A stretch of DNA of 64,000 nucleotides from Herbiconiux sp. A18JL235 (GTDB lineage Bacteria > Actinomycetota > Actinomycetes > Actinomycetales > Microbacteriaceae): the NCBI RefSeq assembly GCF_040939305.1, contig NZ_CP162511.1:2852001-2916000 (forward strand), read 5' to 3'. Below, piece by piece: positions 37,328 through 51,325 of this stretch. Position 1 is the first letter of the stretch. The number at the start of each line of letters is the position of its first letter. The notes under the pieces are model-generated. The model ran no database searches, was not told the DNA's origin, and saw nothing but the letters and a program-made list of their open reading frames with translations. Both the position numbers and the translations under genes were made by a program.

Positions 37328-37843
37328 CTACAGCGGGCGTGAGAGCAGCGCCACCACGACGCTGCCGCCCTTCGTCGCCTGCCGGCCCACCTCGCCGAAC
37401 CCCAGCCGCCCGTGAAAGCGCAGCGAACCCGGGTTCGGCGGCTCGACGTTGACCTCGCAGTCCACCTCGGCCGCACCCGCTTCGCGGGCACCCTCGAAGA
37501 CCGCCCCGTAGAGCCGCTCCCCGAGGCGCGCGCCGCGCTGCCCCTCGGCCACCACGATGCGGTCGACATAGCTGAAGTCGCCGCCGCGTTCGCTGAACCA
37601 GCGGTAGTTCTCGCTGGCGTAGTCGAGACCGGGCGGCAGGGCGATCACGAAGCCGAGCACCGCATCCGGACGGGTCGGGACGACGGCCCCGACCGCCGTC
37701 GACGCCCAGGCGAGCAGTTCGGCCATCTCACGCTCGTCGATGTCGTTCACGGCGGGAACGCTCGCCCGGTTGAGGAGCACCAGCCCCGGCACGTCGGCGG
37801 GCGTCAGCGGGCGGAGGACGAGGTCGGGTGCGCTCTGGTTCAC
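37328..37843 (-). CDS. GNAT family N-acetyltransferase
   Basis: 171-aa acetyltransferase. LVLRPLTPADVPGLVLLNRASVP starts the fold, YVDRIVVAEGQRGARLGERLYGAVF is the acetyl-CoA binding beta4-alpha3 loop (QRGARLG in place of QxxGxG/A), and EVDCEVNVEPPNPGSLRFHGRLGF is the C-terminal motif B. Substrate unknown. No neighbour suggests a pathway. Confidence 0.85.
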   Translation of the reverse strand: MNQSAPDLVLRPLTPADVPGLVLLNRASVPAVNDIDEREMAELLAWASTAVGAVVPTRPDAVLGFVIALPPGLDYASENYRWFSERGGDFSYVDRIVVAEGQRGARLGERLYGAVFEGAREAGAAEVDCEVNVEPPNPGSLRFHGRLGFGEVGRQATKGGSVVVALLSRPL

Positions 37844-37974
37844 GCCCAGAGCCTAGCGGGCGCGATCCCGGATGCGCTGTGTTCGCTGTGCGCGGACCAT
37901 GCGCATCCGCCGGCCGGGTGAGGAATGCCGACGCGCACGCCATCCTTGTCATGAGAGATCGTGAAGGAGCACCG

Positions 37975-38562
37975 ATGACCGACGCCACCCTGCCCCTCGT
38001 CGAAGCCAGCACCTGGCTGCGACTCCAGGAGCGCGCACACCGCGGTTTCGCCGCCCGCGTCGCCGCGGTCTCCGACTGGGACGGACCCACGCCCGACACC
38101 GAGTGGACGGTGCGCGACCTCGTCAGCCACGTCATCGAGGAGCAGCAGTGGGTGCCGTGGCTGCTCTCGGGCCTCAGCACGAGGCAGGCCAAGAGCAGGC
38201 TCCGCCCCCTCTCCGCCGACCTGCACCACGAGTGGCACGTCTACTCCCTCGCCGCCACCACCGCCTGGCACGACGCCCGGCCCGAGGCCGAGGTGAACCT
38301 CGCGTCGGACACGGTGACGACGATCGAGTACCTCAAGGAGCAGGTGGCCGACGTCACCATCCACACCTGGGACCTCGCCCGGGCCGTCGGCGCGGAGGAG
38401 ACCCTCGACGAGGAGCTCGTGGCGGCGGTCTGGACGGTCTTCGAACCCCAGCGCGACACCCTCGAGGCAAGTGGCCTGTTCGCCTCCCCCGTGCCCGTGG
38501 CCGAGGATGCGCCGCTGCAGTCGCGCCTGCTCGCCCTCACCGGCCGCGACGACCGCCGCTGA
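37975..38562 (+). CDS. TIGR03086/maleylpyruvate isomerase-type protein
   Basis: 195-aa helical protein of the DinB-like, mycothiol-dependent maleylpyruvate isomerase group. Metal-type histidines appear in WTVRDLVSHVIEEQQWVPWLL (H in SHVIEE) and in VADVTIHTWDLARA (THTWDLA-like motif), as expected for this fold. Likely uses mycothiol, but no substrate can be assigned. GAAGGAG precedes the ATG. Confidence 0.82.
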   Translation: MTDATLPLVEASTWLRLQERAHRGFAARVAAVSDWDGPTPDTEWTVRDLVSHVIEEQQWVPWLLSGLSTRQAKSRLRPLSADLHHEWHVYSLAATTAWHDARPEAEVNLASDTVTTIEYLKEQVADVTIHTWDLARAVGAEETLDEELVAAVWTVFEPQRDTLEASGLFASPVPVAEDAPLQSRLLALTGRDDRR

Positions 38563-38570
38563 GCCGGGCC

Positions 38571-38600
38571 GGGGCTGGGCATGGTACGGCCCCCAGCCCC
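38571..38600. terminator. Hairpin between convergent genes
   Basis: GGGGCTGGG (38571-38579) and CCCAGCCCC (38592-38600) form a perfect 9-bp stem with a 12-nt loop, 8 nt past the stop of the upstream gene and before the gatB stop. Confidence 0.6.
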
Positions 38601-38648
38601 AGCGGACGGCGGCCCCAGCTTGCCCCGGCCCGCGCGGGCCGGCGCGAG

Positions 38649-40166
38649 CTACGACGCGGAGGCGCGCTCCAGCACGAGTTCGCGCACGCGAGCGGCGTCG
38701 GCCTGGCCCTTCATGGCCTTCATGACCGCGCCGATCACCGCTCCGGCGGCCTGCACCTTGCCGTCCTTGATCTTGGCGAGCACGTCGGGCTGAGCGGCCA
38801 GCGCCTCGTCGATGGCGGCGATGAGCGCACCGTCGTCGGAGACGACAGCGAGGCCACGCGCATCCACGACCTCCTGCGGGGTGCCCTCGCCGTCGATGAC
38901 GCCCTCGAGCACCTGGCGGGCCAGGCGGTCGTTGAGCGCACCCGAGTCGACAAGGGCGACGAGCGCCGCGACGTCGGCGGGCGCGACGAGAGCTGATGCC
39001 TCTGCCGAGCGCGCGTTGGCGAGGCGGGAGATCTCGCCCGACCACCACTTGCGTGCGGCCTGCGGCGACGCACCGGCCTCGACCGTGGCGGCGACCTCGG
39101 TGAGAAGACCGGCGTTCTGCACGTCCTGGAACTCGAGGTCGGTGAAGCCCCACTCCGCCTTCAGACGGCGCCGGCGGGCGGCGGGCGCCTCCGGCAGCGC
39201 CGCCCGCAGCTCTTCGATCAGCTCGGGCGAGGGCACGACCGGCAGCAGGTCGGGCTCGGGGAAGTAGCGGTAGTCGTCGGCATCCGACTTCGGGCGACCC
39301 GCGGAGGTGGTGCCGGTGTCTTCGTGCCAGTGGCGGGTCTCCTGGATGATCGTGCCGCCGTCGGCGAGGATCTGCGCCTGGCGCTGGATCTCGTACCGGA
39401 TCGCCCGCTCGACCGAACGCAGCGAGTTCACGTTCTTCGTCTCGGTGCGGGTGCCGAGCGGAGCCGGCTCCTCGCCGGGCGCGGTGCGGCGGCGCAGCGA
39501 GATGTTCGCGTCGCAGCGCAGGTTGCCGCGCTCCATGCGCGCCTCCGAGATGCCGAGGGCGATGACGATGTCGCGGATGGTCGACACGTACGCCTTCGCG
39601 AGCTCCGGAGCATCCTTGTCGGCGCCGTAGATGATGTCGGTGACGATCTCGACGAGCGGCACGCCCGCGCGGTTGTAGTCGACGAGCGAGTACTCGGCAC
39701 CCTGGATGCGGCCGGTCGAGCCGCCGACGTGGGTGAGCTTGCCCGCATCCTCCTCCATGTGCGCGCGCTCGATCGGCACCGTGAAGATGCGGCCGTCGGG
39801 CAGCTCGACGTCGACCGAGCCGCCGTAGGCGATGGGCTCGTCGTACTGCGAGATCTGGTAGTTCTTCGCCAGGTCGGGGTAGAAGTAGTTCTTGCGCGCG
39901 AAGCGGCTCGATTCGGCGATGGAGCAGCCGAGTGCTAGGCCGAGACTGATCGAGTACCGCACGGCCTGCCCGTTCACGACCGGCAGCGAGCCGGGGAGCC
40001 CGAGGCAGGTGGGGGTGATGTTCGTGTTGGGCTCGCCGCCGAAGTAGTTCGGGGCGGAGGAGAACATCTTGGTCTTCGTCGAGAGCTCGACGTGCACCTC
40101 GAAGCCGAGCACCGGCTCGAACAGCTCGAGGGCCTTGTCGTAGTCCATCAGCTTGGCCTTGGCCAT
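38649..40166 (-). CDS. gatB: Asp-tRNA(Asn)/Glu-tRNA(Gln) amidotransferase subunit B
   Basis: 505-aa subunit that phosphorylates and amidates mischarged Glu-tRNA(Gln) or Asp-tRNA(Asn). [52 protein letters not shown] and [14 protein letters not shown] are the family blocks; the C-terminal helical and YqeY-like domain completes it. ATG overlaps the gatA stop (TGATG). It is the last gene of gatC-gatA-gatB. Confidence 0.98.
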   Translation of the reverse strand: MAKAKLMDYDKALELFEPVLGFEVHVELSTKTKMFSSAPNYFGGEPNTNITPTCLGLPGSLPVVNGQAVRYSISLGLALGCSIAESSRFARKNYFYPDLAKNYQISQYDEPIAYGGSVDVELPDGRIFTVPIERAHMEEDAGKLTHVGGSTGRIQGAEYSLVDYNRAGVPLVEIVTDIIYGADKDAPELAKAYVSTIRDIVIALGISEARMERGNLRCDANISLRRRTAPGEEPAPLGTRTETKNVNSLRSVERAIRYEIQRQAQILADGGTIIQETRHWHEDTGTTSAGRPKSDADDYRYFPEPDLLPVVPSPELIEELRAALPEAPAARRRRLKAEWGFTDLEFQDVQNAGLLTEVAATVEAGASPQAARKWWSGEISRLANARSAEASALVAPADVAALVALVDSGALNDRLARQVLEGVIDGEGTPQEVVDARGLAVVSDDGALIAAIDEALAAQPDVLAKIKDGKVQAAGAVIGAVMKAMKGQADAARVRELVLERASAS

Positions 40167-41710
40167 CAGACGGCCCCTTCCTGCGCGGCGCTCATCTCGC
40201 CCGGGGCGAGATCGGGTGCCTGACTGATCAGCGTGTGACCCCACTTCTCCTCGAGCAGTCGCTCGAGCGCGCCGCCGACGGTGTAGAGACGGGCGTCTTC
40301 GCGGGCGGGGGCGAGGAACTGGATGCCGACGGGCAGTCCGTCCTCCCGTGCGAGACCGACGGGCAGCGAGATGCCGGGGATGCCCGCGAGGTTGGCGGGG
40401 ATGGTCGCGATGTCGTTGAGGTACATCGCCATCGGGTCGCCGTCGTTGGCGCCGAGCTTGAAGGCCGTGGTGGGCGCGGTGGGCGAGACGAGCACGTCGA
40501 CGCCCGCGAAGGCGGCGGCGAAGTCGCGCTGCACGAGCGTGCGCACCTTCTGGGCGCTGCCGTAGTAGGCGTCGTAGTAGCCGGCGCTCAGGGCGTAGGT
40601 GCCGAGGATGATGCGGCGCTTCGCCTCGGCGCCGAAGCCCACCTCGCGGGTTGCCGCCATGACGTCTTCGACGGTGCCGCCGCCCGGGGGGTTGACGCGG
40701 AGGCCGAAGCGCACCGAGTCGAACTTGGCGAGGTTGGAGGAGGCCTCGGCGGGCATGATGAGGTAGTAGGCCGAGATGGCGTACTCGAGGCTCGGCAGGC
40801 TCACGTCGACGATCTCGGCGCCGTTCGCGGCGAGCAGCTCGAGCGCCTCACGGAAGCGCTCGAGCACGCCGGGCTGGAACCCGTCGCCGTCGAGCTCGGA
40901 GATGACGCCGATCTTCAGGCCCGCGACATCCGCTCGTCTGACGGCCTCGGCCATACTCGGCCAGCTGTCGGTGAGCGAGGTGGAGTCGAGCGGGTCGTGC
41001 CCGCCGATGATGTCGTGCAGCAGCGCCGAGTCGAGCACGGTGCGACTCACCGGGCCGATCTGGTCGAGGCTCGAGGCGAGGGCGATGGCGCCGTAGCGGC
41101 TCACGCCGCCGTAGGTGGGCTTGACGCCCACGGTGCCGGTGACGTGCGCGGGCTGGCGGATGGAGCCGCCTGTGTCGGAGCCGAGAGCGAGCGGCGCCTC
41201 GAAGGCGGCGACGGCTGCGGCCGACCCGCCGCCGGAGCCGCCCGGGATGCGCTCGAGGTCCCAGGGGTTCCTGGTGGGGCCGTAGGCGGAGTGCTCGGTG
41301 GAGGAGCCCATGGCGAACTCGTCCATGTTCGTCTTGCCGATGGGCACGAGGCCCGCCGCGCGCAGCTTCTTCATGACGGTGGCGTCGTAGGGCGGTATCC
41401 ACCCCTCGAGGATCTTCGAGCCGCTCGTCGTCGGCATGTCGTTCGTGACGATCACGTCTTTGATGGCAATGGGCACGCCGGCGAGCGGATGCAGCTCCTC
41501 CCCCGCGGCGCGGCGCGCGTCGACCGCAGCGGCGGCGGCGAGGCTCAGCTCGGCGTCGGTGTGGAGGAAGGCGTGAACGTCGGCGTCGACCGCGTCGATG
41601 CGATCGAGGTGGGCCCGGGTCGCTTCGTGCGAGGTGACCTCGCCCGCTGTGAGCTTCGCGGCGAGCTCGGAGGCGGAGAGGCGTACGATTTCGTGCTCGT
41701 GGTGGCTCAC
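40166..41710 (-). CDS. gatA: Asp/Glu-tRNA amidotransferase subunit A
   Basis: 514-aa amidase-signature subunit that frees ammonia from glutamine for GatB. The Ser-cisSer-Lys triad is in IAIKDVI (Lys) and [27 protein letters not shown]. The GTG start overlaps the gatC stop by 4 nt (GTGA); [20 protein letters not shown] is a normal GatA N-terminus. Confidence 0.98.
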   Translation of the reverse strand: MSHHEHEIVRLSASELAAKLTAGEVTSHEATRAHLDRIDAVDADVHAFLHTDAELSLAAAAAVDARRAAGEELHPLAGVPIAIKDVIVTNDMPTTSGSKILEGWIPPYDATVMKKLRAAGLVPIGKTNMDEFAMGSSTEHSAYGPTRNPWDLERIPGGSGGGSAAAVAAFEAPLALGSDTGGSIRQPAHVTGTVGVKPTYGGVSRYGAIALASSLDQIGPVSRTVLDSALLHDIIGGHDPLDSTSLTDSWPSMAEAVRRADVAGLKIGVISELDGDGFQPGVLERFREALELLAANGAEIVDVSLPSLEYAISAYYLIMPAEASSNLAKFDSVRFGLRVNPPGGGTVEDVMAATREVGFGAEAKRRIILGTYALSAGYYDAYYGSAQKVRTLVQRDFAAAFAGVDVLVSPTAPTTAFKLGANDGDPMAMYLNDIATIPANLAGIPGISLPVGLAREDGLPVGIQFLAPAREDARLYTVGGALERLLEEKWGHTLISQAPDLAPGEMSAAQEGAV

Positions 41711-42006
41711 TGCTCCTCCCCCAGGATGGCGGTGACGCGGAAGCGGGAGCCGTCGTGGTCGGGCGCCCCGGCGAGTGCCTGCTCGGGGGTGAGCGTGTTC
41801 CCCGGAACGTCGTCGCGGTAGACGTTCTGCAGCGGGATGGGATGGCTGGTGGCGGGCACGTCGGCGGTCGCCACCTCGGACACCTTCGCCACGTTGTCGA
41901 CGATCGAGGCGAGCTCTGTGGTGAGGCTCTCGATCTCCTGGGGCGTCAGGGCGATCCGGGCGAGGTTCGCGAGGTGCGCGACCTGCTCCTGGGTTATTTC
42001 GGACAT
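41707..42006 (-). CDS. gatC: Asp/Glu-tRNA amidotransferase subunit C
   Basis: 99-aa GatC, which wraps around and stabilises GatA and GatB. The sequence [31 protein letters not shown] and the later loop ending in NVYRDD are characteristic. An SD-like CGGAG lies 4 nt upstream. The mRNA leader is about 30 nt if it starts from the -10 box at 42044-42049. Confidence 0.96.
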   Translation of the reverse strand: MSEITQEQVAHLANLARIALTPQEIESLTTELASIVDNVAKVSEVATADVPATSHPIPLQNVYRDDVPGNTLTPEQALAGAPDHDGSRFRVTAILGEEQ

Positions 42007-42043
42007 GGTGCTCCGGTGTTCTGTTCGCGAGGGGTGTTCCCCG

Positions 42044-42049
42044 ATTCTA
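42044..42049 (-). promoter_or_regulatory. Candidate -10 box of gatCAB
   Basis: TAGAAT on the minus strand, overlapping the last codons of the upstream hydrolase gene. It would let gatCAB be transcribed apart from ligA and the hydrolase. Confidence 0.5.
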
Positions 42050-43096
42050 TTCGTTCGCTCCGCTGGTGACCCTGCGCACGAAGTCGAGGGTCTGGCGCAG
42101 AGCCACCTGGGCCTCAGGGCGGTCGAGCTTCAGGTGATACTCGTGCGGGAGCGGAGGTTCGTGATCGGGCGGCCAGAACAGGGTGGTGACGTCGATGCCG
42201 GAAGCGCGCATCCGTTCGCTCATCGGCACCGACTGGATGCTCGTCAGACCGTCGCCGTTGCCGCCCGAGATGAAGACGGGAGGGAAGGGGGCGATCGGAT
42301 GCCCGGGGTCGTCGGGGTCACGGCCGATCACGTCGATCGTCGACATGGTGAGCGCGGCGCCGCTGTGCGACCAGTCCTTCTCGCCGGTGAGCGCCCAGAG
42401 CGCTGTCTTGAACCCCCAGCCGGCGACGCCGTGCACGTCGGCCATCGCGGCGATGTCGTAGACGCCGCACTGCAGGATGACGCCGCGCAGCTGCTCGGGC
42501 CGGAGGGAGGCGCGGAGACCGAGAGCCCTGGCGTACTCGGGATCGACGGTGAGGGCGGCGAGCTGGCTGGCCAACTGGGCGCCGGCGGAGTCGCCTGCGA
42601 GCACGAGGCGTTCGGGGTCGATGCCGAGCTCGGTCGCGTGCACGGTGAGGTGGCCGAGGGCCTCGTCGAGCTGGCGCACCGCTGTGGGGTAGGTGGCTTC
42701 GGGCGCCACGGTGTAGTCGAGGGCGACGGCCGCGAAGCCCGCTGCGGCGACGTGTTCGAGGTAGGGGACGTTGTCAGCGGCGACGCCGGAGATCCAGGCG
42801 CCGCCGTGAATCCACACCACCGTGGGGAGCGGTACGTCGCGGGGGTGGGCGGCGGGCAGCACGAGGTCGAAGGTGGGGGCTCCCGCTTGCGTGTAGGGGA
42901 TGCGGGTGGCGATCTCGATGTGACGGGCCGGCGGGTGGCGCCGCAGCTCAGCGGTGTTCCTCACCGCCCCCCGCTCGAACGCCTTGCGGATCACGAGCAC
43001 CGACGGCCACGGCGTCGACCGCAGCACGATCGCGACGCCACCCGCGACGGCAGCTACGACGCCGGCCGCGGCGGCGAGCCGCTTCACCACACTCAT
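42047..43096 (-). CDS. Alpha/beta hydrolase (HSL-like esterase)
   Basis: 349-aa hydrolase with an N-terminal hydrophobic anchor (AAAAGVVAAVAGGVAIVL). The oxyanion motif HGGAW and nucleophile elbow GDSAGAQ place it in the hormone-sensitive lipase-like group; the late LPHEYHL supplies the His and an Asp lies in FISGGNGDGLT. Substrate unknown. It sits between ligA (16 nt) and gatC (40 nt), an insertion into an otherwise housekeeping operon. Confidence 0.85.
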   Translation of the reverse strand: MSVVKRLAAAAGVVAAVAGGVAIVLRSTPWPSVLVIRKAFERGAVRNTAELRRHPPARHIEIATRIPYTQAGAPTFDLVLPAAHPRDVPLPTVVWIHGGAWISGVAADNVPYLEHVAAAGFAAVALDYTVAPEATYPTAVRQLDEALGHLTVHATELGIDPERLVLAGDSAGAQLASQLAALTVDPEYARALGLRASLRPEQLRGVILQCGVYDIAAMADVHGVAGWGFKTALWALTGEKDWSHSGAALTMSTIDVIGRDPDDPGHPIAPFPPVFISGGNGDGLTSIQSVPMSERMRASGIDVTTLFWPPDHEPPLPHEYHLKLDRPEAQVALRQTLDFVRRVTSGANE

Positions 43097-43112
43097 GGGG
43101 AGGTGCCGCCCG

Positions 43113-46702
<3,590 letters not shown>

Positions 46703-46823
46703 GCCGTCCAGCATACGTGCGGCCACCGACAGCGGGACGGGCCCGATCCGGGCGCACCGTCGAGCGACCCGATGGGGCCTGTTCACACCGCGGTCAGGGG
46801 ATTCCCCAAGCTCCGGGTGCACA

Positions 46824-47819
46824 ATGATGTCGATGTCAGCACTGCTCGAGTCGCCCCGTCGGGCCGCACCGCAGAGTGCGCGCCGCCGGCCCCGCGCGCG
46901 CACCGGCCTCGCCATCCTGGTGACCGTTCTCGCCCTGCTGCTGGCAGGGCTGCTGGCGTTCCACCGCTTCCTCCCCGACCTGCTCGGTCTCGGGCTCCTC
47001 GTCGACTCCGCCCTCCCCTGGTTCGGGCTCGCGGTGCCGGCTCTGTTCATCGCCGCGCTGGTGAGCCGCAGCAAGGCTGCGATCGGCTCGGCGCTCGCCT
47101 CGGCGCTCGTCTGGGCCGTGCTCTTCGTGCCGGCGATCGTGCCGTTGTCGTGGAGCGCGCCCACCGCATCCGCCACCACCCTCACGGTGGCGAGCCAGAA
47201 CGTGGAGGACGGCTCGGGCACGGCAGCCGAGTCGGCGACGGCCCTCGCCGCGACCGGCGCTCAGGTGATCGCCCTGCAGGAGATGGACGCCGACGCCCGC
47301 GACCAGGTCGAGGCCGTGCTCTCGGAGAGCCACCCCTACTCCTACGGCATCGGCACCGTCGGCATGTGGAGCACCTACCCCATCGAGAACGCGCAGGCGC
47401 TCGACCTCGGGCTCGGCTGGCAGCGCGGCATCGCCGCCGACCTCGCCACCCCGACGGGTGCGGTGAGCATCTACGTGGTGCACCTCGCCTCGGCCCGTCC
47501 GGGCGACCACGCGACACGCGACGAGATGCTCGCGAACCTCGCCGACTTCGTGCCGCGCGACGAGAACGAGCGGCTCATCATGGTGGGCGACTTCAACGCC
47601 GGCTCCTCCGACCGGCACCTCACGGCGCTCACCGACCAGCTGAGCGAGCCCAACCAGAACGGCGGCGGCTTCGGGTTCACCTGGCCCGCCTCGGCTCCCG
47701 TCACCCGCCCCGACCACCTGCTGCAGCGCGGCCTCCAGGTCGTCTCGAACGAGACCATGACCGCCGGCGACTCCGATCACCTCGCGCTCGTCACCACCCT
47801 CGACCTCGCCGCCGGATAA
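46824..47819 (+). CDS. Endonuclease/exonuclease/phosphatase family, membrane-anchored
   Basis: 331-aa protein with three N-terminal membrane helices ([60 protein letters not shown]) and an extracytoplasmic EEP domain: [18 protein letters not shown] (metal Glu), [11 protein letters not shown] (Asp/Asn) and GDSDHLALV (Asp-His). Likely a secreted phosphodiesterase or DNase-like enzyme. ATG codons at 46824, 46827 and 46833 are all possible. It is nested between mnmA and the cysteine desulfurase on the opposite strand. Confidence 0.82.
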   Translation: MMSMSALLESPRRAAPQSARRRPRARTGLAILVTVLALLLAGLLAFHRFLPDLLGLGLLVDSALPWFGLAVPALFIAALVSRSKAAIGSALASALVWAVLFVPAIVPLSWSAPTASATTLTVASQNVEDGSGTAAESATALAATGAQVIALQEMDADARDQVEAVLSESHPYSYGIGTVGMWSTYPIENAQALDLGLGWQRGIAADLATPTGAVSIYVVHLASARPGDHATRDEMLANLADFVPRDENERLIMVGDFNAGSSDRHLTALTDQLSEPNQNGGGFGFTWPASAPVTRPDHLLQRGLQVVSNETMTAGDSDHLALVTTLDLAAG

Positions 47820-47843
47820 CCACACCGCGACGACCGCAGGGGT

Positions 47844-49046
47844 TCACACCACGCGATCGGCGAAGCCCGCCTTGCGCGCCGCCGCATACGCGGCCGGCAG
47901 CGCCGCCACGAGCGCGTCGACCTCGGCCTCGGTGGTGCCGTGCCCGAGCGTGAAGCGGAGCGCTCCCCGCGCCTCCGCCTCGGGCACGCCCATCGCTGTG
48001 AGCACGTGCGACACCTCGGGTACCCCGGCCTGGCAGGCCGACCCGGTCGAGACCGAGAACCCCGCCATGTCGAGCAGGAACAGCAGCGAGTCGCCCTCGC
48101 ATCCCGGGAAGGTGAAGTGCGCGTTGCCCGGCAGCCGCCCCTCGGGCGACGGGTCGCCGCGCAGCACGGCCTCGGGCACCGCCGCACGCACCCCGGCCAC
48201 GAGCCGGTCGCGAAGGGCGGCAAGGCCGACCAAGAACGTGTCCGCACCGCCCATGGCAGAAGCGCCGGAAGCGCCAGGCACCCCACGCGCCGCCGCAGCG
48301 AACCCCGTGGCCCCCGCCACGTCTTGCGTGCCCGAGCGCACCCGCTGCTGGTTGCCTCCGTGGATGAGCGGCTCCACCTCGCTCCGCCGCGCCACCACGA
48401 GCGCCCCCACGCCCACCGGCCCGCCGATCTTGTGCGCCGACACGCTGAGCAGCGCCGCCCCCACCGCACCGAAGTCGATCGGCACGTACCCGTAGGCCGC
48501 CACCGCGTCGATGTGCACGGGCACCCCGAAGCGCTCTGCGACCGCCACGAGCTCGGCCACGGGCTGCACCGTGCCCACCTCGTTGTTCGCCCAGAGCAGC
48601 GTCACCAGCGCGACGGATGCTCCGTGCACCGACAGCGCCTCCTCCAGCACCGAGGGCGCCAGCCGCCCCAGCTCGTCGACGGGCAGCACGATCACGTTCG
48701 CCCCCTCGTGCCGCTCGAGCCACTCGACGGCGTCGACGGTGGCGTGGTGCTCGCCGCCCGGCAGCAGCACCACGGGCCGCGCGGAATCCTTCTGCCTCGC
48801 CCAGTACAGCCCCTTCACCCCGAGATTGATCGACTCCGTGCCGCCCGAGGTGAACACGACCTCGATCGGCTCGGCCCCGAGCGAGGCGGCGACCACCTCG
48901 CGGGATTCTTCGAGCATCCGTTTCGCCTGCTGCCCCTGCGAGTGGATCGACGACGGGTTCCCCACGAGTCCCAGGGCATCGACATAGGCCTCACGCGCCA
49001 CCGGCAGCATCGGCGTGGTGGCCGCGTGATCGAGGTAGACGGGCAT
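47844..49046 (-). CDS. Cysteine desulfurase (NifS/IscS-like)
   Basis: PLP enzyme that mobilises sulfur from cysteine, 400 aa. MPVYLDHAATTPM and NPSSIHSQGQQAKRMLEE are the family N-terminus; SAHKIGGPVGVGAL holds the PLP lysine; C338 in STGSACQAG is the persulfide cysteine. Being upstream of mnmA, it probably supplies sulfur for tRNA thiolation, and perhaps Fe-S clusters. GGAGGGG precedes the ATG. Confidence 0.95.
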   Translation of the reverse strand: MPVYLDHAATTPMLPVAREAYVDALGLVGNPSSIHSQGQQAKRMLEESREVVAASLGAEPIEVVFTSGGTESINLGVKGLYWARQKDSARPVVLLPGGEHHATVDAVEWLERHEGANVIVLPVDELGRLAPSVLEEALSVHGASVALVTLLWANNEVGTVQPVAELVAVAERFGVPVHIDAVAAYGYVPIDFGAVGAALLSVSAHKIGGPVGVGALVVARRSEVEPLIHGGNQQRVRSGTQDVAGATGFAAAARGVPGASGASAMGGADTFLVGLAALRDRLVAGVRAAVPEAVLRGDPSPEGRLPGNAHFTFPGCEGDSLLFLLDMAGFSVSTGSACQAGVPEVSHVLTAMGVPEAEARGALRFTLGHGTTEAEVDALVAALPAAYAAARKAGFADRVV

Positions 49047-49118
49047 GATCCCCTCCGGCGAACGGGGTGTGTGGAACCGATTACAGACGTGTGCGACGGT
49101 GCAACTACTCTATGTCTC

Positions 49119-51179
49119 ATGACTCAGGCCGACCCCCTCGCCCGCCTCGGTGTCCGTCAGACCTCGAACGGCGGGGAGCTCAGGGTGTGGTCGGCGACCG
49201 CGACGAGCATCGAGCTCTGCCTGTACGACCACAAAGACCCCAACTGGGTCTACAAGAGCGTTCCCCTGGTGAAGGATGCGAACGACGTCTGGTCCTGCCG
49301 CACCCGCAGTCTCGTTCCCGGTCGCCGCTACAGCCTGCGGGTCGACGGGCCCGCCGGCCCGCAGAACGCCTTCGACCCGAGCCTGGCCCTCCTCGACCCC
49401 TACGCGAGGGGGCTGGCACGCACCGGGCACGAGCAGTGGCGCAGCGTCGTCGTCGACGAGGAGTTCAACTGGAACGGCGTCGCGAAGCCGAACACACCCC
49501 TCGACCACACGGTGGTCTACGAGGCCCACGTGAAGGGCCTGTCGAAGATCAACACGCGTATTCCGGAGGGCCTGCGCGGCACCTACGCGGGCCTCGCGCA
49601 CGAGAAGAGCATCGGCTACCTGAAGAGCCTCGGCGTCACCGCCGTGCAACTGCTGCCCGTTCACGCCTTCGTCTCCGAGCAGCGGCTGAAGAAGCAGGGG
49701 CTCACCAACTACTGGGGCTACAACACCCTCGGGTTCTTCGCACCGCATCCGCTCTACGCCTCGAAGGCGGCGCAGGCCGAGGGGCCGAGCGCGGTGCTGC
49801 GCGAGTTCAAGGGCATGGTGAAGCTGCTGCACGAGGCCGGGCTCGAGGTGCTGCTCGACGTGGTCTACAACCACACCGCCGAAGAGGGCCGGATGGGCCC
49901 GACCACGAGCTTCCGCGGCATCGACAACTCCCACTACTACCGTCAGACCGCGCAGGGCGACTACGTCGACGTCACAGGATGCGGCAACTCGGTGAACACC
50001 TCGGTCGAGGCCGTGGCGCGGCTCGTGCTCGACTCGGTGAAGTACTGGGCGAACGAGGTGCAGATCGACGGGTTCCGCTTCGACCTCGCCGCCACGCTGG
50101 GGCGGAACGCCGACCACTACTACGACAACCGGCATCCGCTGCTCACCGCACTCGTGAACGACCCTGAGCTCGCGGGCGTGAAGATGATCGCCGAGCCGTG
50201 GGACGTGGGGATGGGCGGGTGGCAGACCGGCAACTTCCCGCCCGGGTGGTCGGAGTGGAACGACCGCTTCCGCGACCGCATGCGCAAGTTCTGGCTGCGC
50301 GACATCAAGTCGATCCGCGAGAACGGCAACCCCGGCGACGGGGTCGGGATGCTCGCCACCCGCATCGCCGGATCGTCGAACACCTTCGCCCAGCAGCGCG
50401 GCCCGCTGGCCTCGATCAACTTCGTGACGGCACACGACGGATTCACCCTCGCCGACCTCACCGCCTACAACGTCAAGCACAACGTCGGCAACGGCGAGGC
50501 CAACCGCGACGGCACCGACAACAACATGTCGTACAACCACGGCATCGAGGGGCCCACGACCTCGCGAAGCATCGAACAGGCCCGCCGGCGGGCCATGCGC
50601 AACCTCATGGGCACCTTGCTGCTCTCGGCCGGTGTGCCCATGATCACCGCCGGAGACGAGTTCGGCCGGTCGCAGAAGGGCAACAACAACGCCTACTGCC
50701 ACGACTCCGAGCTCACCTGGATCAGCTGGGACAGGCGCACCTGGCAGAAAGACCTCTGGCGCACCACCCAGCACCTCCTGCGGATGCGGCGCGAGAATCC
50801 GGCGCTGCGGCCGGTGCGCTACGGCGTGTTCGGGGAGCGCACCCCGAGCTCGAGCCAGATGGACTGGTACGACGCCGCCGGCGAGTCGATGTCGATCAGC
50901 GACTGGAACTCGCCCGAGAACCGAACCCTGCAATACGTGGCGGCGTCGACACCCGAGCACGAGGAGTTCAACCGCATCCTCACCGTGATCCACGGCGTCG
51001 AGTCGCCCATCGACATCACCCTCCCCGTTCACGACGGTGTCGAGGCCTACGAACTGCTCTGGGACTCCTCCGTCGACGTGCCGGAGACCCACCAGCACGA
51101 CGCCCCCCTGCCCCGCTTCTCGCCGGGCCAGGTGGTGTCGGTCGCGGCGGCCTCGCTGCAGCTCTATCGCGCTGTGTGA
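49119..51179 (+). CDS. glgX: Glycogen debranching enzyme GlgX (copy 2)
   Basis: 686-aa GH13 isoamylase-type debrancher, a paralogue of the copy at 24417 with the same architecture: CBM48 (GGELRVWSATATSIELCLYD), barrel with D322 (GFRFDLA), E359 (MIAEPWDVG) and D440 (TAHDGFTL), and a C-terminal beta domain. It differs in lacking the long Thr/Ser tail. The ATG at 49119 is supported by TACTCT (49106-49111) 7 nt upstream; the open frame further up is antisense to the desulfurase. Monocistronic, ended by a structured repeat. Confidence 0.95.
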   Translation: MTQADPLARLGVRQTSNGGELRVWSATATSIELCLYDHKDPNWVYKSVPLVKDANDVWSCRTRSLVPGRRYSLRVDGPAGPQNAFDPSLALLDPYARGLARTGHEQWRSVVVDEEFNWNGVAKPNTPLDHTVVYEAHVKGLSKINTRIPEGLRGTYAGLAHEKSIGYLKSLGVTAVQLLPVHAFVSEQRLKKQGLTNYWGYNTLGFFAPHPLYASKAAQAEGPSAVLREFKGMVKLLHEAGLEVLLDVVYNHTAEEGRMGPTTSFRGIDNSHYYRQTAQGDYVDVTGCGNSVNTSVEAVARLVLDSVKYWANEVQIDGFRFDLAATLGRNADHYYDNRHPLLTALVNDPELAGVKMIAEPWDVGMGGWQTGNFPPGWSEWNDRFRDRMRKFWLRDIKSIRENGNPGDGVGMLATRIAGSSNTFAQQRGPLASINFVTAHDGFTLADLTAYNVKHNVGNGEANRDGTDNNMSYNHGIEGPTTSRSIEQARRRAMRNLMGTLLLSAGVPMITAGDEFGRSQKGNNNAYCHDSELTWISWDRRTWQKDLWRTTQHLLRMRRENPALRPVRYGVFGERTPSSSQMDWYDAAGESMSISDWNSPENRTLQYVAASTPEHEEFNRILTVIHGVESPIDITLPVHDGVEAYELLWDSSVDVPETHQHDAPLPRFSPGQVVSVAAASLQLYRAV

Positions 51180-51180
51180 T

Positions 51181-51318
51181 TGCTGGCCGGGCCGTGCCTT
51201 CGGCGCGGCTCGGCCAGGCCGCGCCGGTCCTCGCCCGGCGCGGCGCGGCATGTGAGTGGGCGGTCGCTGGCGCGGCCGCCCACTCACCGTGGGTCGTCTG
51301 AGCGCGGCCTGCAGCTTT
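51181..51318 (-). repeat. Structured intergenic repeat, copy A
   Basis: On the minus strand this 138-bp segment aligns along its length with 60571-60712, with blocks of 18 (GGCCGCGCCAGCGACCGC) and 19 (CGCCGGGCGAGGACCGGCG) identical bases. Two hairpins: 51252-51263 with 51276-51287, a perfect 12-bp stem and 12-nt loop, and 51218-51227 with 51235-51244, a 10-bp stem with 7-nt loop. It fills the gap between glgX copy 2 and the convergent MFS gene and may also terminate both. Confidence 0.85.
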
Positions 51319-51325
51319 GCCGCGT

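Noticed and set aside
51252..51287. Simple intrinsic terminator as full explanation of the 12-bp hairpin after glgX2
   Set aside because: The hairpin is part of a 138-bp element found again after glgB with an altered but paired stem, so a terminator alone does not explain the conservation of its flanks and loops.
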